From the NCBI GenBank assembly GCA_947478925.1, contig CANJXY010000019.1:1-33592 (forward strand): 33,592 nucleotides of DNA. Direction: 5' to 3'. The position numbers and the translations under genes are program-made. The notes beneath the pieces are model-generated. The model saw nothing but the letters and a program-made list of their open reading frames with translations. It was not told the DNA's origin and ran no database searches. This document shows, piece by piece, positions 24,266 to 32,162 of this stretch (positions within the stretch are counted from its first letter, which is position 1; every line of letters begins with the position of its first letter). The DNA is from Hyphomonadaceae bacterium. GTDB taxonomy: Bacteria; Pseudomonadota; Alphaproteobacteria; Caulobacterales; Hyphomonadaceae.

Positions 24266-25198
24266 ATGACCGATACGCCCATTATTCATGACCCGCTCGG
24301 GGCCGGCGATGATTTCGTCGCGTCCTTCCAGATCGAGGATACCTCGGTCCGTGGCCGCATTGCGCGCCTCGGCGACGGCGTGCTCGATCCGATCCTGAAA
24401 CGGCACGATTATCCGCGCTGGGCAGCCTACCTGCTGGGCGAGGCGGTGACGCTGGCTGTGCTGGTTTCGGCGTCGCTGAAGTTCGATGGCCGCGTGATGG
24501 TGCAGGCGCAGGGCGAAGGCCCGGTGTCGCTGATGGTCGCTGAAGCGCGGTCGGATGGCGGCGTGCGCGGCTACCTGCGCATCGACAAGGCCAAATGGGA
24601 CAAACTAGAGCGCATCAACAAGGGCCAGCGGCCGCATATTCCGCAGGTTCTCGCGAAGGGTGTTCTGGCGCTGCTGCTGCAGCCTAATGATCCCGATCAG
24701 GCGCCGTGGCAGTCCATGGTGCCGATCGAGGGCGCGACCCTGTCCGATTGCGCGCAAGTCTGGTTCTCGCAATCCGAGCAGGTGCCTACGCGCGTCAAGC
24801 TCGCGGTTGCCGAGATTTCCGAACCCGGCGGCACGAAGCGCTGGCGCTCCGGCGGCGCGTTGATCCAGCAGGTTGCGGGCGATGACGCGCGTGGCTCGAC
24901 AGATGAACCGTGGGACAATGCGCGGCACCTGTTCGATACCATCGCGGATATCGAGCTGGTCGATCCGGATGTGGCCGCAGCGACCCTGCTGTTCCGCCTG
25001 TTCCACGAGAACGGCGTGCGGCTGGAACCGCCCCGCGCGCTGACGGACAAATGCACGTGCTCGGACGAGAAGCTGTTGACAACGCTGCGCCAGATGCCGC
25101 GCGACGAGATTGTGGAGTTGGCGGAAGCTGACGGCGCAATCACGGCGGACTGCCAGTTTTGTGGCCGGCTCTATCGCTTCCCGGTCGACGAGATCTGA
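24266..25198 (+). CDS. hslO: redox-regulated chaperone Hsp33
   Basis: Hsp33 is a holdase chaperone activated when oxidation releases zinc from four cysteines. Those are visible near the C-terminus as CTC (DKCTCSDEK) and CQFC (DCQFCGRLY). The N-terminal domain has RLGDGVLDPIL, YLLGEAVTLAVLVSASLKFDGRVMVQAQG and RGYLRID. The 310-residue length is normal. No start has a good Shine-Dalgarno; the ATG at 24266 (MTDTPIIHDP) is chosen, and 24239 is possible. The long frame upstream overlaps the DUF2256 gene and is not used. In many relatives hslO directly follows argF; here about 2.7 kb intervenes. Confidence 0.93.
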   Translation: MTDTPIIHDPLGAGDDFVASFQIEDTSVRGRIARLGDGVLDPILKRHDYPRWAAYLLGEAVTLAVLVSASLKFDGRVMVQAQGEGPVSLMVAEARSDGGVRGYLRIDKAKWDKLERINKGQRPHIPQVLAKGVLALLLQPNDPDQAPWQSMVPIEGATLSDCAQVWFSQSEQVPTRVKLAVAEISEPGGTKRWRSGGALIQQVAGDDARGSTDEPWDNARHLFDTIADIELVDPDVAAATLLFRLFHENGVRLEPPRALTDKCTCSDEKLLTTLRQMPRDEIVELAEADGAITADCQFCGRLYRFPVDEI

Positions 25199-25297
25199 GA
25201 GAGCGTCGCGACCGGATTTGTGAATATTCCGAACCTCAAGCTTAACTGATTTCTGAGGGATGCATGCGATCTTCCGGTCAGAGGATGGCGCATCAAG

Positions 25298-25789
25298 ATG
25301 GAAAAACCCCATTGCCTGGTTGGCAAGCGCCTGCCCGATGCGAAACTCGGCGAGATGGTGGGCAATGAGATCCGCGGATCCATAGCAAGCGAGATATTCG
25401 CCGTCGGTCGCGCCGTGATTGTCGGAATGCCGGGCGCGTTCACGCCGGTCTGCTCCGGGCGCCATCTGCCAAACCTCATGGAGAATGCCGCGAGGCTTCG
25501 ACATGGTGGCATCACGCACCTGGCATGCGTCGTGACAAGCGACCCGTTCGCAATCGACTCGTGGTCCAGGCAGGTCGACCCCGCGGGGAAGATCCGGTTT
25601 TTCTCGGATGGGAATTTGGCGCTCGCGCGTGCGCTCGGCCTGACGTCGTATGAGCCGATGCTGTTCATTGGCGAGCGGTCGGCGCGTTACGTGCTGCTTG
25701 TCCAGGATGGCGTGATATCGACCGTACGCGTTGAGTCTAGCATCCTTGAGGTGGGGTGCACCGCGATCGATACGCTCGAACTCGACTAA
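25298..25789 (+). CDS. peroxiredoxin (Prx5/redoxin type)
   Basis: The 163-residue protein has the peroxidatic motif PGAFTPVCSG, with Cys52 followed by HLP, as in Prx5-type peroxiredoxins that reduce hydroperoxides. The usual flanking helix and strand follow (CVVTSDPFAIDSW, IRFFSDGNLALARALGL). A likely resolving Cys is C76 in ITHLACVV or the C-terminal GCTAIDTLELD. It follows hslO by 99 bp on the same strand and ends at a strong terminator. The start is the ATG at 25298 (MEKPHCLVGKRLPD); AGAGG lies about 12-13 nt before it, farther than usual. Confidence 0.87.
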   Translation: MEKPHCLVGKRLPDAKLGEMVGNEIRGSIASEIFAVGRAVIVGMPGAFTPVCSGRHLPNLMENAARLRHGGITHLACVVTSDPFAIDSWSRQVDPAGKIRFFSDGNLALARALGLTSYEPMLFIGERSARYVLLVQDGVISTVRVESSILEVGCTAIDTLELD

Positions 25790-25806
25790 GGTGCGTTAGA
25801 CAAGAA

Positions 25807-25841
25807 GCCGCCGCGAACCGTGAGGTCCGCGGCGGCAGTTT
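25807..25841 (+). terminator. rho-independent terminator after the peroxiredoxin gene
   Basis: GCCGCCGCG and CGCGGCGGC form a 9-bp stem, extended inside by ACC/GGT around a GTGA loop after one mismatch, followed by AGTTTG. It lies between the peroxiredoxin stop and the convergent PepSY gene. Confidence 0.7.
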
Positions 25842-25898
25842 GCATGGGCTGTCCCCACAGGAGGAGAAACGAGGGTCAGGAACCATGAGCTCGGTGCG

Positions 25899-27341
25899 TC
25901 ACGTGCGGCGGAAGAAGAACTCCTTTATGCGGGAGACTTCCGTTCCGATGCGGGTGAAGGACAGCCACGCGCCGGTCGCGCATGCGACGGTGACGGCGGC
26001 GAGCAGGATCAGCGTGACGATGTCCCAGAGCGGGCGGACGCGCAGGAAGCTGAAGTCGAGGCTGTGCAGGCCATTCTCGAACCAGCGATAGCTTTGTGAT
26101 GTGGGATCGACGACGCGGGCGTCGCCCGTGGTGTGGTTGATATAGACACGGGTTTGGCCGGGGTCTGTCAGCGTGACGCGATAGACGGGCAGGTCCACGG
26201 ACTGTTTGTGGCCGTAGTAAAAATCGTCCTCCGACGTCTGCAGCTCGACCTTGCCGGACGCCAGAAGGTTGCCCCTGGCCTGAAGCCCGGCGGCGAGTTC
26301 GTCCAGTGTCATGGGCGCAGCACCATTGACGCCGAGGCGCGTCTCTTTGCCATGTCTTCCGCGCGCGATCAGATAGGCATGGCCGAGCAGCGGCGCTGGG
26401 CGCAGGACGATGGCAGAGGCAAGCGCGGGGTCGGTCTTTGCGTGATCAATTACAGCGCGCGCGTCGGCCCATGTCATGTCGCCTGAGATGTCGCTCTGCG
26501 CGATGGGAGAGGTGCTTTCGAACAGGCCCCAGGGATGCATGGTGAGCAGGCCGCTGAACGTCCAAGTGAGAACCATGATACCGGCGAAGGTGCCGAAGAT
26601 GTGGTGGAACAACCACATCGGACGCTTGTAGGGAAACCACCGCCCAGACTTGCCACGCAGGCGCGCAATGCCGACGACGATGCCCGTAATGACAAGGAAG
26701 CATCCGATCGCGGACGACCAGATCACGATCTGAGTCCATAGTGCGACATTGGTGCGCAGGATGGCGGGATAAAGCCAGTGTGGAATGGCGCCGAACCAGG
26801 CGACCAGCCGCTCGCCGGAATTGGCGTCCTGTACCACGCTCGCAGCTTTGGCATCGACATAGACGAGCGTGTTCTGCGGATCGTTGAACTCGGCGCGCCA
26901 AAGCGGTTGCTGGCCTGCACCGGAGACAGTCCACTGGTCGTCGTGGATCTGGTCCAGGCTTGCGATCTCGCCCTTGATGCCGTTTCCAGCGGCGAAGGAT
27001 GTGGCGACCTGGCGGACGCCTGCTTCGTCGAGCACCCCTATAGGTGCGCCGGTCGCGATGTTGAATGTCTGGGTCTCGCCTCGGCGGCCGATGCGGATGA
27101 CGGGAGCGCCATTCAGCATTTCGATGCGCAGGCTGCCTGCGGCTGCGTCATCCGCGATGGGCAGGCTGGCGCAGCAGTGCGAGAGGTCGAGCGTCTCCAG
27201 ACCGGCGAGGCGCTCTTCCTGTGATGTCTCGGGGAAGCCCTGATACATCATGACGAAGCCGGAGAGGCACCAGATCGTCATGATAACGCCCAGTACCACG
27301 CCGACATAGCGGTGTACGACGATGATCAACTTGATGATCAA
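25899..27341 (-). CDS. PepSY-associated transmembrane protein
   Basis: The 480-residue inner-membrane protein has hydrophobic segments near 8-32, 205-225, 245-270 and 430-455, with periplasmic PepSY regions between (LDQIHDDQWTVSG..., VELQTSEDDFYYGHK...). His pairs such as FHHIFGTFAG suggest haem or metal ligands. Members paired with TonB-dependent receptors are thought to be ferric-siderophore or flavin-linked reductases. The start is TTG at 27341 with GGGAGG 5 nt upstream. It lies 57 bp after the receptor gene on the same strand, separated by a strong hairpin. Confidence 0.85.
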   Translation of the reverse strand: MIIKLIIVVHRYVGVVLGVIMTIWCLSGFVMMYQGFPETSQEERLAGLETLDLSHCCASLPIADDAAAGSLRIEMLNGAPVIRIGRRGETQTFNIATGAPIGVLDEAGVRQVATSFAAGNGIKGEIASLDQIHDDQWTVSGAGQQPLWRAEFNDPQNTLVYVDAKAASVVQDANSGERLVAWFGAIPHWLYPAILRTNVALWTQIVIWSSAIGCFLVITGIVVGIARLRGKSGRWFPYKRPMWLFHHIFGTFAGIMVLTWTFSGLLTMHPWGLFESTSPIAQSDISGDMTWADARAVIDHAKTDPALASAIVLRPAPLLGHAYLIARGRHGKETRLGVNGAAPMTLDELAAGLQARGNLLASGKVELQTSEDDFYYGHKQSVDLPVYRVTLTDPGQTRVYINHTTGDARVVDPTSQSYRWFENGLHSLDFSFLRVRPLWDIVTLILLAAVTVACATGAWLSFTRIGTEVSRIKEFFFRRT

Positions 27342-27356
27342 TGGCGCCTCCCGCTT

Positions 27357-27386
27357 GCTGTCTCCGGAGGGGAGTCCGGAGACAGC
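27357..27386 (-). other. 12-bp intercistronic hairpin between receptor and PepSY genes
   Basis: GCTGTCTCCGGA and TCCGGAGACAGC flank the 6-nt loop GGGGAG. On the minus strand it lies just after the receptor stop, immediately before the Shine-Dalgarno of the PepSY gene. No T-run follows, so it is more likely an mRNA-stability or partial-attenuation element than a full terminator. Confidence 0.65.
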
Positions 27387-27398
27387 GGCCCGTCCCGC

Positions 27399-29450
27399 CT
27401 AGAACGCGTAGGTATAGGTGACGTGGAAGGTCTGCGGCACGCCACGGAAGTGGTAGAGGAAGCGTTGGCCTGTGGTCGTCCCGTCGATCAGGGCCGAATT
27501 GACCCGCGTAGCGTACGCCTCGTCGAAAGCGTTCTCGAAGCGCGCGGTCAGCTTGTGTTTCTGGGTGGCGTCGAGAAAGAGGTGGGCTGCAAGATCTAGC
27601 ACGACGTAGTCGCCATAGTTCTGCGAGCCGAAGCCGCTGACATTGGCGCGCTGCTCGCCCGTATAGAGCAGGCTGGCGTCGACGCCCCAGCCGGCCTCGG
27701 GTGATTCATAGCTGACGGCGGTCTTGAAATAGTCCTTTGGAATGCGCGCGAGCTGGGCGCTCGAGCTGTCCGTCTCGGACCTCGTGTTGGTGTAGCTGGC
27801 CTGGCCTGTCCAGCCATTGCCAAGGTCGGCGAGGGCGGTGAGCTCGAAGCCGCGTACCTTCACCTTGCCCGGCACGTTGAAGAAGATGCCGTTGGCGTAG
27901 AAGCTCGGGTCGATGTCGGGATAAAGATCTGCCGGGTCGAGGCCGACATCTGCAAAGGCTGCATCCGAGATCAGGTTGTCGACGTCACGCGCGAAGCCGG
28001 TGACCTGCCACTGGAAGGCGCCGTCCATATCGATGGCGCCGCCGATGGAGGCGTTGATGCTCTTGCTCTCCTCGGCTTCGAGGTTCGGGTTGCCCAGCGG
28101 ATCGAACGGGTCGACCGCGTAAAGCTGTTCTGCCGTCGGCAGCAGGAACGACGTACCGGCGACGCCCTGTACATAGAGTTGCGGGGAAAAATCATAGCGA
28201 CCGGAGACGTTCCACACGGTTGTCGTGGAGCCGCCCGTATCGTTATAGCGGACGCCCGCTGCGAACGAGCCATTCTTGATGAGGTCTTCGGTGGTGCGAA
28301 CTTGCGCGAAGACGGCGTTCACTTGCTCTTCCTGCTCGCGGATCAGGAGGACGTCATCGCGGCCGGAGTATTGCTGGAAGTCGTAGCCGGCGACGTATTC
28401 GAAACCGCCACCGAAATTCATCTTGGCGAGGACGTTGATACCCTTGTCGTTGAAGCCCCAGAAAAGGTTGTCGTCGACCAGCCTCGTGCCGCCACCGGAG
28501 ACATTTTCGATAGTCGTGTAGTGGCTGTCCCACCAGTGATAATAGCCCTTGGCGAGAACCTGGATCTGGTCGGTTGCGCGCCAGTCGGCGGCGAGGCTGG
28601 CGATCTGCACTTCGCGTTCGTTCTTGGCGTAAGCCGTGTTGACCGGGTTGGCGTAATCGAGACGGCCGTCGGTGAACTGGTAGCGCGCATCAAAGGAGAG
28701 ACGGTCGGTCGCATCGAAGCGATACTTGCCGCCGATGTTCTTCACATCGTAGCCGCGGTTCCGGTCGGTTGCCGAGGGCTGGTAGGCGTCGAACGCTTCG
28801 AAGCCGGAAGATTTGTCCTGGCTGGCATAGAGAACGTAGTTGCCGGGGCCGGCAGCGCCGCGGACATAGCCATCGATATGGGTCGAGTCGTTGGTGTCGG
28901 CGCCGACAGAGATCGTACCGTTGAAGTCGTCAGTGTAGCCACGAGTGACGACATTGATGACGCCGGCGGCGGCCTGCGTTCCGTAGTAAAGGCTCTGCCC
29001 GCCCTTCAGCACTTCGATCCGTTCGACCATGCTGGCTGGGAGGGTATCGGTGATGGTGGTGGCATAGAGCCGGTTGTTGACCCGAACGCCGTCGACCAGG
29101 AACAGCATGTCCTGCGTGCGCGAGCCCTGAAGTGAGATATCGAGATAGCTGAAAGGCCCGTTGCGGGGGGCGAGGAAAAGGCCTGGCGTCGTCATCTGCA
29201 GGGTCTGGCTGACGTCCACGAAGCCGCCGTCGCGGATCTGCTCGGAGGTCGTGACCTCGACCTGCGATCCGAACTTGGCGAGCTCCTCCGGCAGGGTCTC
29301 CTCGATGGTGAGGCCGACAATAACCACCGTGTCCTTGTCCAGGGTCGGCGCCGGGCCCGACTGGGCAAAGGCGCCGGGTGCAGTGAGGCAGAGCGCGATA
29401 GCGCTGGCGCCGATGGCGAGCGAGCGGCGATAGGCGGCAGTACGGTTCAC
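27399..29450 (-). CDS. TonB-dependent outer-membrane receptor
   Basis: The 683-residue receptor has a signal peptide (MNRTAAYRRSLAIGASAIAL... to AFAQ), an N-terminal plug (KDTVVIVGLTIEETLPEELA as a degenerate TonB box region, then ISLQGSRTQDMLFLVDGVRVNN, VERIEVLKGGQSLYYG and GVINVVTRG) and a 22-strand beta-barrel that ends in an aromatic C-terminal strand TYTYAF. The start is GTG at 29450, with AAGGG 7 nt upstream; an extension to 29534 is Arg-rich and would precede the signal peptide. The ligand is unknown; with the PepSY partner a ferric siderophore is the best guess. No cobalamin riboswitch was found in the leader. Confidence 0.92.
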   Translation of the reverse strand: MNRTAAYRRSLAIGASAIALCLTAPGAFAQSGPAPTLDKDTVVIVGLTIEETLPEELAKFGSQVEVTTSEQIRDGGFVDVSQTLQMTTPGLFLAPRNGPFSYLDISLQGSRTQDMLFLVDGVRVNNRLYATTITDTLPASMVERIEVLKGGQSLYYGTQAAAGVINVVTRGYTDDFNGTISVGADTNDSTHIDGYVRGAAGPGNYVLYASQDKSSGFEAFDAYQPSATDRNRGYDVKNIGGKYRFDATDRLSFDARYQFTDGRLDYANPVNTAYAKNEREVQIASLAADWRATDQIQVLAKGYYHWWDSHYTTIENVSGGGTRLVDDNLFWGFNDKGINVLAKMNFGGGFEYVAGYDFQQYSGRDDVLLIREQEEQVNAVFAQVRTTEDLIKNGSFAAGVRYNDTGGSTTTVWNVSGRYDFSPQLYVQGVAGTSFLLPTAEQLYAVDPFDPLGNPNLEAEESKSINASIGGAIDMDGAFQWQVTGFARDVDNLISDAAFADVGLDPADLYPDIDPSFYANGIFFNVPGKVKVRGFELTALADLGNGWTGQASYTNTRSETDSSSAQLARIPKDYFKTAVSYESPEAGWGVDASLLYTGEQRANVSGFGSQNYGDYVVLDLAAHLFLDATQKHKLTARFENAFDEAYATRVNSALIDGTTTGQRFLYHFRGVPQTFHVTYTYAF

Positions 29451-29572
29451 AATAAGGCCCTTCCCCTTCAGACGGCCGGTCTCCACCCGATGGGTAGGCG
29501 GCCGATTTGCGACCCTGATAGGAAAAGCACGCATGCTCAGTCAGTTATTTACCGTTACTTGCTGCGTTACAT

Positions 29573-29593
29573 CGCATTTTCAGTCAAAATGCG
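29573..29593. promoter_or_regulatory. 8-bp inverted repeat upstream of the receptor gene
   Basis: CGCATTTT and AAAATGCG flank a 5-nt CAGTC spacer, 123 bp before the receptor start and 28 bp after the apaG stop. It is AT-rich against a GC-rich background and could be an operator for an iron-type regulator or the base of the apaG 3' hairpin. Confidence 0.4.
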
Positions 29594-29621
29594 CAGGGTA
29601 ACAGGCAGGGAACGCGGCGTC

Positions 29622-30029
29622 CTAGTTGGGGCGGCGATCGTCATAGGGGCTGTCGAGGGCGAAAAGAGGGATGGTCGCTTCGACGCTCGAACCGGTTTCG
29701 TCCTCGAAACGGTAGGCGCCCTGCATCAGGCCGGACGGGGTCGTGAGGGGGCAGCCGGAGGTGTATTCGAACCGGGCGCCGGGGCGCAGGACCGGCTGCT
29801 TGCCGATGACGCCGGCCCCGTCGACCAACTGGACCCGGCCGTCGCCATCGGTGATGCGCCAGTGGCGGGTCATCAGCTGAAGTGTGCGGCCGGCGCGGTT
29901 CTCGATTTCGACATGGTAGGCCCAGAGGAAGCGGTCGTCCTCGGGCGAGCTCTGCTCGTCGATGAAGACCGGGCGGACCCGGATGCAGACGCCGTTGGTT
30001 TCGGCCTCATAAGGGTAGGCGATGGTCAC
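29622..30029 (-). CDS. apaG: ApaG protein
   Basis: The 135-residue beta-sandwich protein of the ApaG/DUF525 family has VRPVFIDEQSSPEDDRFLWAYHVEIEN, LQLMTRHWRITDGDGRV and GVIGKQPVLRPGARFEYTSG, all hallmarks. Mutants in enterics affect cobalt and magnesium handling; the biochemical role is uncertain. The start is GTG at 30029; GGAGG lies about 10 nt upstream. The C-terminus (LDSPYDDRRPN) is normal. It is downstream of the YceI gene, with a terminator between, and near metZ, a neighbour it has in many alphaproteobacteria. Confidence 0.92.
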   Translation of the reverse strand: MTIAYPYEAETNGVCIRVRPVFIDEQSSPEDDRFLWAYHVEIENRAGRTLQLMTRHWRITDGDGRVQLVDGAGVIGKQPVLRPGARFEYTSGCPLTTPSGLMQGAYRFEDETGSSVEATIPLFALDSPYDDRRPN

Positions 30030-30074
30030 GCTGTGGATGCCTCCCTGCTTGGCCTTCCGGTAGCATAAATGACA

Positions 30075-30109
30075 AAAGGGGCGTGGACCTCAAGAGTCCA
30101 CGCCCCTTT
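30075..30109 (-). terminator. strong 14-bp terminator after the YceI gene
   Basis: AAAGGGGCGTGGAC and GTCCACGCCCCTTT flank a 7-nt loop. On the minus strand the stem ends in CCCCTTTTGTCATTT, a proper T-rich tail, 22 bp after the YceI stop. It is also nearly symmetric enough to act on the plus strand. Confidence 0.85.
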
Positions 30110-30130
30110 CATATGCGGAACGAGTTTCGC

Positions 30131-30847
30131 CTACGGTGCCGGACTGGCGGCCGCGGCGACCTTCTGGATGAAGTCGCCTTCGATTTCGACTTTCACATCG
30201 TCACTGACGACGCCGGCGAGATATTCCATCCCGAAATCCGAGCGCTTGAACGTGCCGACAGCCGAGAAGCCGATGGCGGGAACCTTGGCGAAGTAGTGCG
30301 AGGCAGTCTCGCCCGAGAAGGTGACGTCGAGCGTGACCGGCTTGGTGACGCCTTTCAGGGTGAGGTCGCCCGTGACTTTGGCCGAACGCTCGCCCGATGG
30401 TTCAACCGAGGTCGAGGTGAAGGTGATGGTCGGGAATTTGTCGCCGTCGAGCAAGTTGGCAGAGTTGGCGACGTCATCTTCCCAGGTCTTGAACTTCGTG
30501 CCCGGGTGGTTTTTCACGTAGTCCTGCGGGTAACCGATCACGAGGTCGGACGGCTTGATCGTCGCCGTGACTTTCGAGGCGGCGATGTTGGCCGGGTCGA
30601 AGGTGACGGTGGCGTCGAAGGTCTTGAACTTCAGGCTGTACCAGGCGAGGCCGAGGTGCTGGACCTTGAAGTTGACCGAGGCGTGCGTCGGGTCGGAAAC
30701 GTATTCGCCGGCCGGGGCGGCGATGGTGATCGGGGTCGGAGCGGCGGCGACTTCAGGCACGGCCGGGGCCGGCGAGGCGACGGGCGCCGGTGTGCAGGCG
30801 ACGAGGGCGAGGAGCGCGAGGCTCGCGCCGGTAAAAAGCGATTTCAT
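30131..30847 (-). CDS. YceI-family lipoprotein
   Basis: The 238-residue protein has a lipoprotein signal with lipobox LVAC (Cys18), an Ala/Pro linker (about 19-45) and a YceI lipocalin-like barrel: YVSDPTHASVNFKVQHLGLAWYS, VTATIKPSDLVIGYP, FKTWEDDVANSANLLDGDKFPTITF, TGDLTLKGVTKPVTLDV and FKRSDFGMEYLAG. The fold can bind polyisoprenoids; the physiological ligand is unknown. It would be anchored to a membrane in the periplasm. AAGGGA lies 10 nt before the ATG at 30847; the longer frame upstream is not protein-like. A palindrome at 30926-30941 probably controls it. Confidence 0.9.
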   Translation of the reverse strand: MKSLFTGASLALLALVACTPAPVASPAPAVPEVAAAPTPITIAAPAGEYVSDPTHASVNFKVQHLGLAWYSLKFKTFDATVTFDPANIAASKVTATIKPSDLVIGYPQDYVKNHPGTKFKTWEDDVANSANLLDGDKFPTITFTSTSVEPSGERSAKVTGDLTLKGVTKPVTLDVTFSGETASHYFAKVPAIGFSAVGTFKRSDFGMEYLAGVVSDDVKVEIEGDFIQKVAAAASPAP

Positions 30848-30925
30848 GACGATCAGTCCCTTTGGTGGTCCCCCGCCGCGCGGGAGGTCACGCGGCGTTT
30901 GTGATGCAGGAGATATGGCTCTAAA

Positions 30926-30941
30926 AGTTGCATACGCAACT
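30926..30941. promoter_or_regulatory. 16-bp palindromic operator candidate upstream of the YceI gene
   Basis: AGTTGCATACGCAACT has perfect 6-bp arms around ATAC. It lies 79 bp before the YceI start and 22 bp past the metZ stop, in AT-rich sequence. The size and symmetry fit a dimeric regulator of the MarR type; on the minus strand TTGCGT inside it could serve as a -35. No regulator gene is adjacent. Confidence 0.55.
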
Positions 30942-30962
30942 AAATTGACCGAATAGGCAGCC

Positions 30963-32162
30963 TCAGCCAAGCGCCTGTTCGAGGTCTTCGGCGATGTCCG
31001 CCGGGTCTTCGAGGCCAACGGAGAGGCGGACCCACGAGTCATCCAGTCCGATATCGGCGCGTTCCTGGTCGGTCAGGGTGCGGTGCGTCGTGGTCGATGG
31101 GTGGGTGATCAGAGATTTCGAATCGCCGAGATTGTTCGAGATATCGACCAAGCCGAGCTTGTTGAGCATGGCGTAGGCTGCGGACTTGCCGCCCTTGATC
31201 GCGAAGGCGACGAGCGAGCCGCCGCCGTCCGGCATCTGGGCGGCGTGGACGTTGTGGTGTGGGTGATCGGAACGGCCGGGATAGCGTATGGTCGTGATCT
31301 TCGGATTGCCGGCGAGGCGATCGGCGATGGTGCGCGCATTGGCGCTCATGGCGCGGACGCGTAGGTCGAGCGTCTCGAGACCCTTGAGCACGACCCACGC
31401 ATTGAACGGCGACATCGAGGGGCCAGTGTGGCGGTAGTATTGCTGGATTTCGTCCTCGATCTTTTTCGTCTTGCCGAGGATGGCGCCGCCGAGCGTGCGG
31501 CCCTGACCGTCCATGTGCTTGGTGGTCGAGTAGACGACCCAGTCGGCGCCAAGCTCCAGCGGGCGCTGCAGGATGGGCGAGGCGAACACGTTGTCGACGA
31601 TCAGCTCGCCGCCGGCTGCATGCGTCATGTCGGCGACGGCGCGGATGTCGACGGCGTCGAGCATTGGGTTGGATGGCGTCTCGATCAGGACGAGGCGGCA
31701 CGGCTTCGACAGGGCCCGTTCCCAGTCGGCGAGATCAGAGCCGTCCACCCATGTCACCTCCACGCCCATTTTGGGCATGACGTTCTTGAGGATCCAGATG
31801 CAGGACGAGAAGAGTGCGCGCGGGGCGATGATACGGTCGCCTGGTTTCACCGGGGCGACCAGCATGGTGTGGATGGCGGCCATGCCGGAGGCCGTGGCGC
31901 GGCAATCCTCCGCGCCTTCCAGCGCGGCGAGGCGTTCCTCGAACATGCGCACGGTGGGGTTGGCGTAGCGCGAGTAAATGTAGCCTGGCTTCTCGCCGGC
32001 CATGCGGGCGGACTGTTCTTCCGGGCTGTCATAAACAAAGCCGGAATTGAGATAGAGCGCCTCGGACGTTTCGCCGTGCTCGGACCTTGTGAGGCCTCCG
32101 CGCACCATCATGGTCTGCGGGCGCCAGGCTTTGTGTTTGTCCTTGTTCGTGTCCTGGGTCAT
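30963..32162 (-). CDS. metZ: O-succinylhomoserine sulfhydrylase
   Basis: The enzyme makes homocysteine directly from O-succinylhomoserine and sulfide for methionine synthesis. The PLP Lys is at 215 in YSTTKHMDGQGR. Other Cys/Met-metabolism signatures are YSRYANPT, ASGMAAIHTML and ETPSNPMLDAVDI. The sequence KHMDGQGRTLGG and the C-terminal SVGLEDPADIAEDLEQAL are typical of MetZ rather than cystathionine gamma-synthase, but specificity (succinyl against acetyl donor) cannot be proved by eye. The length is 399 residues. AAAGG lies 8 nt before the ATG. No SAM-II riboswitch was recognised upstream. Confidence 0.9.
   Translation of the reverse strand: MTQDTNKDKHKAWRPQTMMVRGGLTRSEHGETSEALYLNSGFVYDSPEEQSARMAGEKPGYIYSRYANPTVRMFEERLAALEGAEDCRATASGMAAIHTMLVAPVKPGDRIIAPRALFSSCIWILKNVMPKMGVEVTWVDGSDLADWERALSKPCRLVLIETPSNPMLDAVDIRAVADMTHAAGGELIVDNVFASPILQRPLELGADWVVYSTTKHMDGQGRTLGGAILGKTKKIEDEIQQYYRHTGPSMSPFNAWVVLKGLETLDLRVRAMSANARTIADRLAGNPKITTIRYPGRSDHPHHNVHAAQMPDGGGSLVAFAIKGGKSAAYAMLNKLGLVDISNNLGDSKSLITHPSTTTHRTLTDQERADIGLDDSWVRLSVGLEDPADIAEDLEQALG

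Noticed and set aside
28179-29135. 318-codon plus-strand frame
   Set aside because: Antisense to the TonB receptor, which has clear plug and barrel motifs.
29451-29621. Possible cobalamin riboswitch before the TonB receptor (minus strand contains GGAGACCGGCC, like a B12 box)
   Set aside because: The core elements (GCCACTG, the GGGAA and CCCCCGCAACTG segments) are absent and the leader is too short.
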